NCBI GenBank assembly: GCA_964247055.1
Contig: OZ176052.1
Coordinates: forward strand, 12,028,001 to 12,092,000
From: Paragordius varius
Taxonomy: Eukaryota; Nematomorpha
Reading direction: 5' to 3'
DNA length: 64,000 nucleotides
Each line of letters starts with the position of its first letter. Within the stretch, counting starts at the first letter, position 1. Position numbers and translations under genes: made by a program. Of this stretch, positions 1 to 12,349 are shown piece after piece. The notes beneath the pieces are model-generated. The model had not been told where the DNA came from and did not search any database. It saw only the letters and a list, made by a program, of their open reading frames with translations.

Positions 1-665
1 ATCCTTGAACACTTCAAGTTGGTCCTTGAACATTTCAAGTTGGTCCTTGAACAGTTCAAGTTGCTTGAACAATTTAAGTTGGTTCTTGAACATTTAAAAT
101 TGGTCCTTGAACACTTCAAGTTGGTTCTTAAAATTTATAAATTTTGATTTAACCATAATATTTGCATTTATTCTTTTATTTTATTATATATTAACCTAAT
201 TTTCTTTATTTATTATATATTTATTCATTTAAAAATTAAATTCTAACCACTTTTTTGTTTCAAACTATTTTTTTTCAATTGAATATTGCCTTTTAAATGT
301 TTTTAATGAAAATTTTAATTAATAATCCAGAAAACTTATATATTTTAAATTTCGTGTTAAAATCTTATAAATATTCAAAATTATTTTAAGAAATTAAAAA
401 GATATACCGTTTTTTAAAGATTAAGAGTTTATATCGATTTAAAATTTATCTTAAATAATATTAAATAAGTTAAAATTAATAAAATAGATAAATTATTTAC
501 GATTTGATTGATAATAAAAACAAAACAAAGAAGTCAAAGGACCAACTTGAAGTGTTCGACCAACTTGAAATGTTCAAAGACCAACTTGAACTGTTCAAGG
601 ACCAACTTGAAATGTTCAAGGACCAACTTGAAATGTTCAAGGACACTCTTGAAGTGCAAATGGTA
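1..665. mobile_element. Foldback element with minisatellite arms (left-truncated by window)
   Basis: Bases 1-130 are tandem copies of a unit of about 21 bp containing CTTGAACAnTTCAAGTTGGTC. Bases 537-650 are the same unit in inverse orientation, ending GCAAATGGTA. The two arrays form the arms of a large inverted repeat around an A+T-rich loop. The complete relative at 12,764-13,431 shows the outer ends. Short reading frames across the arrays (repeated Ser-Trp-Ser or Phe-Lys-Asp-Gln motifs) are products of the repeat and are not genes. Confidence 0.75.
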
Positions 666-820
666 TATTTCGGTTTATTAATGTGGTATAAGTGCAAAAT
701 TTTGCCATGGCTTTGATTTCTTCCATATTTTTACGGAATATAATTTCTAATAGGGCTGGGGTATTTAACTACCCCAAATTGAAAAGAAGGACTAAAATGA
801 ATGTTTTGTATCCAAGTGTT
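666..820 (+). mobile_element. MITE-1, right end
   Basis: This is the right end of the approximately 575-bp palindromic-ended element seen whole at 26,648-27,220 and 29,966-30,541. The conserved block GGTATTTAACTACCCCA and the terminal CCAAGTGTT are present. Its left part was separated by the foldback element at 1-665 and lies outside the window. Confidence 0.7.
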
Positions 821-2834
821 AAATAGAATCGATGTATAAAAAACTTTTACATTATGATAAAATTAAATTAATATATTAAAATAATACAAAGGAATGTTTT
901 CATCCAACACCTTTTATTTAAAATTTTAATAAATTTTTTTTTAAAAAATCGCATAGTGCCATTTACATTATAGCGCTTTGGGAGATTATAGGTGAACAAA
1001 ACCCAACTAATTTGAGTTTTATTATTAGGAAAATTTGATTCACACGCATCATACAATCAATAAAAATTTACCATGTATTGAGATTTAATAAAAAATTATG
1101 ACACTCGCCTAAAAGAAACAGATAAATATTAATTATGCCAAATAATATTAATCAATCTGAGAATTTAGTATCCACCCAAATAATTTTTAGAGTGAATTTC
1201 AAAAATTTAAAGGGGAATTTGACATGTTTAAGATTGAATATGATATGTTTGAGGTTAAATTTGAGGTGTATATGGATTACATTAATGTAACCAAATAGGT
1301 TTTTCGCAGTACAGTACTGGGTTTTCAAAAAAAATTGCGTCAGTAGTGCGCCCACTTTTGTACTGCTTTTGAAATTAAAAAATTCAATTTTTTGTAAATA
1401 TATATTAATTTATTTATTAAAAAAATTATTTTAGAATTTAATAAAGTACTCTCAGTAAAATTAACCCCATAATTTGTAAAGAAAAGGTTTATATTGCGGT
1501 AAAAAACTAAGATTCGCCTATTTTTAATTGGTTAATATTTAATTTTCTGCTTGAATTAAAAATAAAACTTAGGATTGTAGCCTTTCGCGCAATGGCGAAA
1601 CTATAATCGGACTCCACACCGTAAGATTCAGGCTAATGTCTCTTTCACTCAGGGCTGCCGCAAAAAGAGGTGCCTCAAAATTTAAAATTTAAATTAATTT
1701 ATGATATTTTAATAAATGTTTGATCAAGTTTAGAAAGTTCATTTTTTGACATAATTATCAAGCGGAAAATTATATATTAAATTGCTATTCCCGTAACATA
1801 TTATATAAAATCTATTATATATGGCATATTTCTAACCTTTTTTTCCGCATTAAAATATCAAGAGTTTTTACGTTTTCTATATTCATTAGGTGAGAGGTAT
1901 GATATACTTAATATTTTTCCTAAACTTTATTTTTTATTAATTTTAATTTTTTAGCATAAAAAAAATTGAGACATTTTGATGAAGCGTAATTCTAACGATT
2001 TGAGACATGATGGAAACGGTATAACGCTTTTAGATATAATAAATCCCTTTTTTAATTCGATGATGTTAAACATTACTATAGGTTCAGAATTTTAATTTAA
2101 AGGTTTGTTTGCATGCGAATCTTGGTGAATTTTTGTAAAAAAACATGTATTAACATAAATTTAAAAACGAACGATTATTTAATTAAAAATATAATTGAGA
2201 ATTAGCTTGATCGAATTATATAAAAAATGTTACATTTCAACCGTTTATAAAGTTTCCATCATGTTCTATGAAGTACGCTTCAACAAAATTTTGCTAAAAA
2301 TTCGGAATCTCGCGTTTATTTTAACAGTTCATTTTAAAAGAGCCAAAAAAATTGGGACTTTCAGAGCCAACATCTAAGAATTTAAAAATTTTAAAATATT
2401 TTGTGCTTTTTATATGTAGTTTATGTTATATTTTAGTGATGTTTTTTGAAACATGCGCACCTTTGACAATTTTATACGGAGTACTTACCATAAAAGTGTT
2501 ATTAACTTCCTTTAATAAATCGTAAAGGTTAAAACCAAAAGCACCATGATTAATCCTGATATTTTCCTATCAGAATATATATATATATATCAGGATATTT
2601 TGTGGAAGCTGTGTAATATAAATGGTGTATAAACAGGCAAAGTATGTTTTAATTTTGTACTGCGTCCAAGTTCAAAATATTTGGTACTAATCGATAACAT
2701 TAAAAAACATAAATACGAGACTTAATCATTTTAGGATTGCGCAAGATTGGAGTTTAAATAAAAAAACTGCAATATAAAATTGTGCTCTCAAAATATAACA
2801 TCCTATTCAGTTTGCTTATAAAAAAGTTATGTTT
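821..2834. repeat. Non-genic part of copy A
   Basis: No gene is seen. About 1,180-1,280 holds a decayed relative of the 'gtgaatttga' minisatellite. Bases 1,568-1,680 are a noticeably G+C-richer island conserved in copy B (14,258-14,370). An imperfect inverted repeat (1,974-2,030 against 2,230-2,290, core CATGATGGAAAC/GTTTCCATCATG) belongs to a dispersed repeat with further copies at about 14,680-15,330 and 56,170-57,190. A short (TA)n run lies near 2,575. Confidence 0.6.
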
Positions 2835-5800
2835 AACACTTCGATTCAAATTGGGGTATCTAAATACACCAAACTATATTTGAGTTTATATTTTTAGACT
2901 ACAGAAAGAAAAAACGGCACCAATTTAAATTTATGCTTATATCCTAAACCAGGGGTGTCCAACAGGGTACTCGCGAGACACTAGTGGCTCATTGAAAATT
3001 TTGAGTGGCTCTTTGAATATTTTGAAAAAATTTTTTTTTTTTAAAAAAAATAATTTCTATTTTTTTGAAATTTTTTATATGTAAATTATGCATTTTTATT
3101 TTGATAATTAAATTATTTTTAGAAACTTTTTATAAAATTCTTTATTATAAATATCTAGCATCGCATTCATTTAATCATTTATAAAACACATTTTTTCCTG
3201 CATGATATTTCCAACTTCAAAATGATAACTTTCACATTCTAAAACATTAAATTACTTTCAAAAAATAGGTATTTAAAATAATATTAGCTTTCATACCAAT
3301 ACTGAAAATTATAATTTGGGTTTATTGAAACATTGAAATACTTGCAAAAAATAGGTATTTAAAATAATTTATTTAGCTTTCATACCAATACAGGGAATTA
3401 TAATTAAGGTCCATTGAAAAATTAAATTACTTGCAAAAAATAGGGGAATCCTAATTTGGGTCCATTGAAACATTAAATTACTTGCAAAAAATAGGTATTT
3501 AAAATAATTTATTTAGATTTTATGCATAAATCTAAAAAAGTAACTAGAAAATACAATCCCGAATGGGAATTAAAATATGGGTTTACTCAAATTTTCGGAG
3601 TGCCTTATTTGCGAATTTACGACAAACGGGTTTCGCGAATATAATTTAAAAAAACATGCCAATACCATGCATTTGGATTTTATTATTATGACTACAGAAA
3701 TAAAAATAATAAAATTAGAATCTTAAAAAATATTAATTAATCTCCAACCAACAATTTCATTCACGCAACCTTGTCCGATAGTAAAGGCAAATTATATTGT
3801 TGCCAATTTACTCGCCAAAAAAATGAAGCCTTATTCTGATGGTGAATTTGTAAAGGAATGCGTACTGGAAATTATAAAATGTGTTTTGCCTAATTGATTT
3901 ATATCCAGTATAAGTTTTTCGCGCAATACTATGTGTCGACGAATTACAGACATCGCAAAAAAAATTCAACTTTCCCTAATAGAAAGAATTCAAAATTTTG
4001 TCGCGTTTTCCTTGTCATTTGATGAAAGCACAGATAAAAGCAACATATCACAATTGGTAGTCTTTATTCGAGGGATAGATGAATTTTTTTATTATAACAG
4101 AAGATATGTTAGGCTTACTTCCGATGAAAAATACAACATGCAATTTTAAATGTATTGAGGACAATAAATTAAATATGAGGGAGCTATCTTGTTTGACAAC
4201 AGATGGTGCCCCAGCTATGATGGGAAAAAACAAGAACCGTGAAATTATTGTTAAATAAGATGGAATCCGATGGTATTAATATTGACCATATATATAATGT
4301 ATTGCATGATTCACCGTAAAAATCTCTGCGCACATTCTCAGACAATGGACAATGTTATGACCGTTGTTATTAAAGTTAATTTTAATCTCATGCTTTAAAG
4401 CATAGGCAGTTTAAGGATTTATTAAAAGAAATTCATTTAGAATATGGAGATTTTATATTTTTTTTAAATGTAAGGTGGCTTAGTCGAGGGAAATGTCTAA
4501 AAGGTTTTATTATTGATTAAAAGAAATAAATATTTTTATATTGCAGAATAATTATTTGGTAGAGGAATTAACCAATGAAGATTGGTTGTCAGATTTATGC
4601 TTTTCCGTAGATATTACCGAAAAACTAAATTAATTAAATGAATCCTTGCAAAATCAAGATATTTAATTGTTGATGCGAATAACCATATTAAAGCGTTTTG
4701 TAAAAAATTGAAGTTATTTGAATGCCATTTGAAAAAAATAATGCTGAACATTATCCAGAATCGAATAGATTTAAAGCTGGTAAAACTAACGATTTATCAA
4801 AATATGCAGATCAAATGAACTATTATTAAAAGCTTTTAATAATCGATACAAAGATATGACAAAATATGAAAAAATATTTGATTATTTTGTTGTCCATTCT
4901 ACGTTGAAGCTATCAACGGTCCTATTAATTTACAAATGGAATTACTGGATTTGCAATTCAATAATGAATTAAAATTATTATTTGGGGAAACAAATAAAAT
5001 TGAATTTTATAAAAAATATATAACGTTTGATAAATTTCCTAATTTAAGTTTGCACAAAGATTAATTTGTGCTTTTGGGTACACTTATCTTTGAGAAAGTT
5101 TTTTTTTTAAAATATATAACACAAAATCTCTTTCACGTTCTTTATCAACTAAGGAAAACTTGGAGAATGAATTGAGATGTGCTGTATCAAATATTGATAT
5201 AGATCTGAATAAATTAAGCAAAAAAATTACAAAACAAATATCCCATTAAAAATTTAATTATGCAATGAAAAATATTTATTTCTTTTATTTTTATTTGAAT
5301 AAAAAAGGTTACATTTTGGCGATTAAGCCACAGTCTACTCTAGTCATACTATCGAATTGCAATAAGTTTACCATATCCATGTATTTTTATCTTTTTTTAC
5401 ACATTAATATAATTTAATTAGCAAAGCATTATTATATTTATACTGTTTATTTTTTTATATGAAAATTAGCACATCCATATGTTAATATAATATATTTATT
5501 TGTTACCAATGTCTTGATATATATAAATAAAAAGCGGCTCTTTGGAATTTTGAGGTCGAAAAGGTGGCTCTTCAAGCCATTTGTGTTGGACACCCCTGTC
5601 CTAAACAAATTATATTAAGTGGAATAATCTAAAAATTTAGTTTCAAAAAGGCCCATATCAAACTACTTCGACGCCATTTTTATTTTATAACATTTTGGCA
5701 AAATATCGTGTTTATTTAATTTTAAATTTTATATCACTTATAATATTGATAGAGGCAGTAAAGTGGTTTATCTTTTATTATTTTTAAGTTTGGCTAAACA

Positions 5801-6025
5801 GTCATGTTGACTAAATATTTATTTTTGGGTTTTATTCAAAAATATGTGATATCAAATACTGAATCATTTTTTTAATATTTCGGTTCATTAATGTTACATA
5901 AGGGCAACTTTTTGCCATAGTTTCGATTCCTTCCATAGTTTTTGAAGATTTTAAACAAGCCTGAGGTATCCAACTACCACGATTTGAATCTAAGGACTGA
6001 AATGAATGTGTTGTATCCAAATGTT
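2835..6025. mobile_element. MITE-1 split by a hAT transposon
   Basis: The left end begins AACACTTCGATTCAAATTGG at 2,835. The right end, with a TACCACGATTTGAATC block and terminal CAAATGTT, lies near 6,025. Removing the hAT at 2,950-5,598 leaves an element of about 540 bp matching copy B 15,543-16,064. The ends are inverted relative to each other over the GATTCAAATTGGGGTA core. No coding sequence is present. Confidence 0.75.
2950..5598 (+). mobile_element. hAT transposon of the ZBED/SCAND3-like type, decayed
   Basis: The element begins CAGGGGTGTCCAACA and ends TGTTGGACACCCCTG, with perfect short terminal inverted repeats. It is flanked by the 8-bp target duplication TCCTAAAC at 2,942-2,949 and 5,599-5,606. 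The undisturbed target is visible in copy B near 15,650. The interior encodes a degenerate transposase on the plus strand. About 3,540-3,690 shows a BED-type zinc finger (CLIC ... KKHANTMH, split over two frames). Bases 3,931-4,149 hold the conserved VAFSLSFDESTD-like block, about 4,195-4,230 hold TTDGAPAMMG, and 4,440-4,510 hold NVRWLSRGK. At least several stops and frameshifts separate these blocks, so it is not functional. Family knowledge: this block order is typical of hAT transposases related to ZBED5, SCAND3 and GTF2IRD2. Confidence 0.9.
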
Positions 6026-6399
6026 AAAACTTGTTTTAACATTTATTATGAAAACAAAACCGTTTTTATTGATTGCAAAAATGTTTTTAAAAAGTGGGAA
6101 AATGTTTCGATAGACGGATAATCGTATAGATTGTGACTGGGGAAATCGATTTAGGAAAACATTTTCATTCATTGTTTTTTAGACTGGGCTGTGGTATATT
6201 TTTTAAATTTCTTATTGTTAAATTTTGCAATTATGTATATTTAAATAGCATACATTAAATGTTATATATTATGTGGAATTTTTGTTGAACCCTTTTGTTT
6301 TAAAAATGTCTAGGTCTTAGAAGTCTCTCTCTGACATCTTTAATAAAGTTGGTAAAATTAAAATTATTTTAGAGAGTTAAATAAATAAATTCTCTAGAT

Positions 6400-7999
6400 C
6401 AGGGAGGGCTGCTGAAACTTTAGTTCCCCACCCCATTTATGATTGCGAGTTTCTCAACGACCCCAACAAATATAAAAGAATTTCGGTTTTGGGAGATTGA
6501 CAAAATTAAATCTAAATTTTCATAAATTTCTATAACATTTTCCGTTTCATAGTTAAATTAAACAAGATACTAGCTTGCCCTGTCACGCTTCGGTGTGGCA
6601 TAGTCTCACCGATAATTATTCTAAATAATTTGCAGTAACTAGAGTTAATGGAGATAAAAAATAATAATAAACATATTTAATAAAAAGGATGTCTTTAATA
6701 ATTCTTTTACGGGTTTTGCATAGGCTGAAATATTGTGTCAAAATTTTCATATTTAATCCGTCCCTTATTTAAGTTAATATTCAACTATCATCGGATTTAT
6801 TTTAAGATTTTCGTTTAACGAAATCATGGTTAAAAGAATTTGAAAGTGTGTTCATACATCTGGATCAAGGGGTATAATAAGTTATTTGTGGTCCCTTTTT
6901 AAAGGAAAGAATATTGTACAAATTCCCCAGAAATGTGTTTAACTGAACTCGTATGGCTTTTTAAGCTTTGTGAAAATTAGCTCCAAAACCACGCCTATTT
7001 TGTATGGCGGCTCACTTTTAAACCGATAAACCCCTACCCATAGACCTATATGGAAAAAGCTCAGTTAATTCTTTGCCTTTATAGAGGAAATATTTGGAAT
7101 CATCTTTGATGCCATCGTCTCATGGGTTATTCGAAAAAATACCTCAACACTAAATAATCGTTATATGATGGCGTTTTAGGGCATCAAAGCCCCAAATTAT
7201 CGGTAATAAAAAAACTCGACCTTATTTTTACCTAGTTCAGAATACTTCAAGCTTTTAATGAGCTCATATGCTTCATGAACCTTTTGTAAATTAGCTCCAA
7301 AAAAACGCAATTTCTATATAGTGGCGTTTTAGCGGCTATCCGTTTACCCAGCAACCAATATTAAAAAACGGAAGACTATAATTTTTGCTTTTAACAGAGA
7401 ATAACTCGAATCCTCAGTGAATTTTAACGGTCTCATATCTTGGGCAAAAAATTTAGTTTTTTTTAAAAAAATGGCATTTTACGTGGGGAACGGGTAAAAA
7501 GAGAGCCTAAATTAAAAAAGTAAGCCGACTAGGTTCGGCGCAATCGAAAAAAAGTAATAATAATCATATTTGAAAGCGAATGTTCCAACACGTTTTCCGT
7601 ATATATGCCTCAAAGAGACGATTGTTCTGTTTTCAAAAAAACCCGTTTTTCACACGGTGTGGGCCCGAACTCGCAGCCTAAATCAAAAAAGGGGAAAGCT
7701 ATTGTCTGGGCATTCATTAATGTATTTTTTTTCACATTTGGATTTGAATGGGTATACCGGTTTTCCGGAAGCAGATCACAAAGCCATAATTTTCCATTTT
7801 TATAAATATATAGATTATAATGATTGGAATAGAAATGCTGGTATAACAGTCTTTCAAAACCAGAAAATTTTATGATATATTTATCTACGATGATTGTTAT
7901 TTTTCTTTGTAAAAATTTTACAAGTTAAAAACATTTTTTTAAACTCTATTCTTATCACTCGCGACTCCAAATGGGGTGTCCATAGTTTAAGAAGCCCTG
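6400..7999. mobile_element. Short non-autonomous hAT (hAT-MITE) interrupted by a Helitron
   Basis: The left end is CAGGGAGGGCTGCTGAAAC and the right end is GTTTAAGAAGCCCTG. The flanking 8-bp target duplication CTCTAGAT lies at 6,392-6,399 and 8,000-8,007. The sub-terminal parts contain the 'accccatttatgattgcgag' and 'cgcgactccaaatggg' blocks often seen at hAT ends. Without the Helitron at 6,570-7,814 it is only about 355 bp and has no reading frame. The copy in B has lost its left target duplication. Confidence 0.82.
6570..7814 (-). mobile_element. Non-autonomous Helitron, family 1
   Basis: Read on the minus strand it begins TCTATATATTTATAAAAATG and ends CAAGCTAG. These are the TC...CTAG ends of Helitrons, and the insertion lies between host A and T with no target duplication. 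A hairpin CACGC-TTCG-GTGTG sits about 12 bases inside the CTAG end. It is present in both A and B, so it predates the duplication. The open frames inside it (for example 7,570-7,875) recur in other Helitron copies without conserved protein features and are not treated as genes. Confidence 0.8.
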
Positions 8000-8007
8000 C
8001 TCTAGAT

Positions 8008-8973
8008 TATTTTCCTTAGCACAAGCGTTGATTACCAGGTGTAGTCTAAGGTAATAACGGCTTTTTGCTAAAAAACTTAATTGAGGAAATCAATTATTTA
8101 TTTTATTGGAGATATTGCCCATCTAGAAAAATTTCTCCAACTCTTAAATTATTGCCATGATTGGAAACTAAATGTTTTTTGGTAAAGCATCTGTCAAGCC
8201 ATTTTTAAACGTTTTACAAATTATTAAGCTGCTCTCTGCAAGCATATACCATGATGCGAGCAGGGAATAGTGATCGTCAGGTCAGGAGAGTTCGGCAGAT
8301 GCAAAAGTATTTTCCCGAAGCGACTATAAGGTGTCTTTTATTTGTTTTGCCGTGTGGGACGCATTGTTATGTGGCAAAAATAATCGTCCTGTCTAGGGCC
8401 CATTTTGGTCGTTTTCCTTAATGCATTAATTTAATTAATCATTTTCTGCAGATAGAGTTTTGTATTAACGGTTTCGGGGCTCATGCACAACAGCGCTTTG
8501 GTCCACCAGACACATTCATGGTTTTACTGAAGTGATTAACTTTGATGTTAATTGACCGGTTGGCAACTTAGCATTTCTCTCTAAAACCATTTCTCACCAT
8601 CCTCCGGAAGCAGCATATTTCAAGTCCATTGGTTATTTTATAATTGCCATGCGAATTGTCTGGTCAGTATTTACTGAGTTTATTGATCCTTCTCATTTTG
8701 TATATATCGAATGGTTGTGATACACGTATGAAATGAGTTTGAGTTGAGTCATCATCCATTTAGTCTTGCACTTCGTCTTCGCGGCTGTGTGGTCTGCCAT
8801 ACCAACTCTCTTTCATATTAAAATCATTTAAATATATAATCTATGTTGCACAATTTAATCGGTGGAACATTGACTTTCAACATACTTTTTCTTCTGATGT
8901 ATAAAAGCAATGCATCCCGTAATTGTTTTTTAGGCACACAGCTCAACTTTAACAAGGATCTAATTGATCAATA
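8008..8973. other. Upstream non-coding DNA of copy A gene
   Basis: No gene is seen. The stretch matches copy B 20,706-21,640. At about 8,950 the alignment jumps directly to the 'aaggatctaattgatcaataATG' leader. B and C carry about 1.6 kb more DNA here. The promoter and any 5' non-coding exon of the gene may therefore be missing in copy A. Confidence 0.55.
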
Positions 8974-11823
8974 ATGTTTATAATTTGCAAAACTTGTCAA
9001 AAACCCTATGATCAATGTAGTACATGCTTAGTACCATTTACGTTGAATGAAAAAAATTCAAATCTCCAAACTTTCAATTTATCCCCAGAAAATGTTTCAT
9101 CCCCTTTTCAACAGAATACAATGAGTATATTTCATCCACCCCTCTCCACCGCCACCAATTCATCTCCAACTACCAACTATCAAGATACAAGTAATACAAT
9201 TAACAATGAATCACCTAAAACGTATCCAGACACCAAAGCTCACATGATGAACTATTTAGATTCTAAAACCGGCCTATTTACAAACGTCACTCCGGTATGT
9301 AAATCCTATTCGTTGCAAAAATAATTGGGGACTTATATTTCAAACGAGTAAATAAATAATATGTTGATGGGTAATATAGAAAACGTTTCTCTGTCTTAAA
9401 AATTATCGTCGGTTTTTATGGTAAATTTTTTTTAAAAGCAATTTTGTAGTAGTATTGTTTGTCAATATTTAAGAGACCACACTAAATATTGGCTCACTAA
9501 CCTCAATGATAAATTTTTAATTTATTGATCCATATTTTTAGATTTTAAATAAAATATTGGTGCATTTATTCACATATTTATTGGTAAGCTTAATATTCTC
9601 AGTTGACATTTATAAAAGAGATAATCTACAAACACTGTAAAATAAATGAAAAGATTTTATTTCGGGCTTCAACTCCTTTAAAAATTGCAGTAGTTTCTAT
9701 AAGCATTTATCAAATATTAAAACCGCATCCGGGAGTCGGTGAATCTTACACAGCTTAAATTACAGAATGCAAACCGTCATAAATGTTTTTTTATTCAATA
9801 ATATTTATATAAAAGTTTTGTAGAAACTTGGGCTTATGTTTACATTTACGTAGGAAGTTGATAGCCAAATTATTTCCAAACAGTTGAGATGATATCATAT
9901 CCTTTAAAAAATTAAAATATCCGTAAAACTACCCTAATGCTAATAAGAATAATAATTGTTAGAGAGAATCCATATACTTATAATACCGCTTTAATAAAGG
10001 TAACGAGAAGCAAAAATGATTTGTAAGCCGGAACGATATAATTATCGATTCCGCAACCCTATAAATCATATAATGTATCTGCTAACATAAGCCCAAATTT
10101 TTTGATTTTAACGGTCCACATATTCGCATTACGCTAATCATACTAAAAATATTACTTCCCAGATACAATCGCCAATTACTTCAAATATTGCCTCTAACGA
10201 AAAATGAAAGCAATTTAGAAACAAGGTTATTGTCGAATACTCCGGAAATCAGTAAGTTGCAACAAACATTCCCCTTTCTTTCTATACAGACATTACTCGG
10301 TATGTGGCTTGATAATTATGTGCAAGATGGCAGTAATGAAACAACAAATAATTCACCCAATAAATATCCGTACGAAAACGGAAATGGAGATGAAGAATAC
10401 ATAGAGGGACAAAAGGAGGAGAAACCGCCAATTAAGTATAAACCGAATGACAGTTGGACAATCTACAGACCTAGTCCATTTGAGCCTTAACAACAGACAA
10501 AACCTGGCCCATGTATATTACAAGGAACCGCCATATCTACACAAAATAGAAAAAGTAAATTGACGTCGCTTAATTTTGAGGAGGTTTTACGCCAAGAAGC
10601 CCAAATTTGCCAACAGCTAGCGGAATATTCTCAACAAGTTTCGCAAAACTTGCAATCCATATATGAGACATTTAATTATGAACGGTGTAGAGAACGCAAT
10701 ATTGAAAAACAAATCGCCAAGCGGTTACTGAAAAAACATACCGGACTAAATGTGGATTCCCTCTCTGATCTCACTTCAAAACCCAAAAATAAAAGTTACA
10801 TAATATATACAAATATATTATTTTGTAGAAATCGTTTTCCCTTACAAAACAACTTGATGAATGATAGATAATTAGTGTAACTTAAACTATTTTAGAAATT
10901 AGAAATGATAATTTAATTTTGAAACTTTCTTAAAATTTTTAAGGTGAAATTTATTTCTTTTATTATTTTGAAAAATTATGATATGAATGGATAAAAGTAA
11001 TAATTTTAACTGATGGATTATTATTGATGACCATCGTTTAAAAATAATTTTTGTTTCCTTTAAAGAACGAAGGCCATCTAAGACCGCTGATATCGTTAAA
11101 CCCAAGAATGGAAGTAAAAAGCAAAGGGAGAAAAACATTTTATCAAAAGAAGATAAACCTAAAGTCTTTGCAACTAGTAGTGAATCTTCTTCTACCCCCT
11201 ATCAAAATTGTAAGAAGGGAATGAACAAACTTCTAACGGTTGAAAGTGAGAGTGATTTTACAGATTCATCTACATTAACACATACCCCACCGCCACTACT
11301 TCCCCCTCGTCAAGGTTCATTAATAAGTAAACCGTCTACTTCCACCACACCAATTAATACAACACCGCCTTTCCTTCCACCCCGTCAAGGTTTAATGTTT
11401 AGACCGCCGTTGTCTCAGCCGAGATTTAGAGCTCCCGCTTTTTCCCCATCTACTGGTCTTCAAAATCCGCCACCGCCTCCAAGACCGTTGAAACCACCAA
11501 TGCCGCTACCACCAAATTTTTCACAAGGGCCGTCCGCATACATTAATAACCCATTTGGAGTTCCCGCTTTTACTCCATCTAGTAACTTTCAAAAACCGCC
11601 ACCATCAAGACCCCTGAAACCACCAATGCCGTTACCGCCAAACTTTGCACCACCGCCCTCAAACATCAATAACCCAAGATTTGCTCAAGTACCACGTCAC
11701 CGTCCACCCGCCCCGAATGCAGCAAGTCAAATTAATAACGAGACAAATTGTTGGAATTGTTGCAGTGCAGAACCAACCTCAGTTCCGAAAAATAGAAACA
11801 ATGGCTTTGCCCCTGCCAAATAA
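8974..11823 (+). pseudogene. Copy A of CxxC/coiled-coil/proline-rich gene, inactivated
   Basis: Three exons align with intact copies B and C: 8,974-9,294, 10,163-10,794 and 11,066-11,823. Exon 1 and the proline-rich exon 3 are open. Exon 2 is 632 nt against 637 in B. A 5-nt deletion just before the NESN codons shifts the frame, and a separate TGG-to-TAA change (in the FEPW motif near 10,486) adds a nonsense codon. Splice sites (CCG|GTATGT, TTCCCAG|ATACAA, TTTAAAG|AACGA) are still canonical. The loss of shared upstream DNA suggests that it may not be transcribed normally. As the product is of unknown function, the consequence of the loss cannot be stated. Confidence 0.85.
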
Positions 11824-12349
11824 ATAGGCATGAGCTTGGGAAATATTAAAAAAATAATTATCGCAAAACCCATTACCTATTAATCATAAAAAAATATAAA
11901 CTAATATAATGATTATATTGCTATGCGCAAATTAATAAATGCAAAATAAAAATAGCCAATTAATAAAATTAATATGAATGAGTGTTTAAAATATATCGAC
12001 CAAATTAATTATATTGCAACACAATTTTAACCTTGAAGATGTGTTAAGCTATTGAATTACGCAATATGGCAAATAAATTTGACTTAACATTAATTTTAAA
12101 TTTTAAACGACAAATATATTTCAGATTAAACATCAAAATTCACCGAGAGATGATTCTAAACATTACTTAAAAAGGTATTGTTTTAAACTTCATAGAAATA
12201 ATTGCTGATACAAAAGTTGAGATGTATAAATATTAAATACCAGATGATATTGTAATGGTAAATGACGGATTGATTATGTTTTGTCGAACTTTCAATCAAT
12301 TTGCTTTTTTTCGATTACCATTATATTACGGATTTTCCAACTGTTATTA
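11824..12349. other. 3' flank of copy A gene
   Basis: This is A+T-rich DNA matching 26,106-26,647 in B and, inverted, 58,160-59,308 in C. It contains possible AATAAA polyadenylation signals (for example near 11,935-11,950), but no gene is seen. Confidence 0.5.

Noticed and set aside
504-716. Repetitive reading frames with FKDQLE or NISSWS motifs (also at 497-697, 12,743-12,982 and 13,278-13,463)
   Set aside because: They are translations of the 21-bp minisatellite arms of foldback elements, open on both strands, with different unit numbers in each copy.
7570-7875. 101-codon frame in copy A (and 81-codon relative at 17,557)
   Set aside because: It lies within a Helitron, runs across its end into host DNA, and is truncated by indels in the sister copy.
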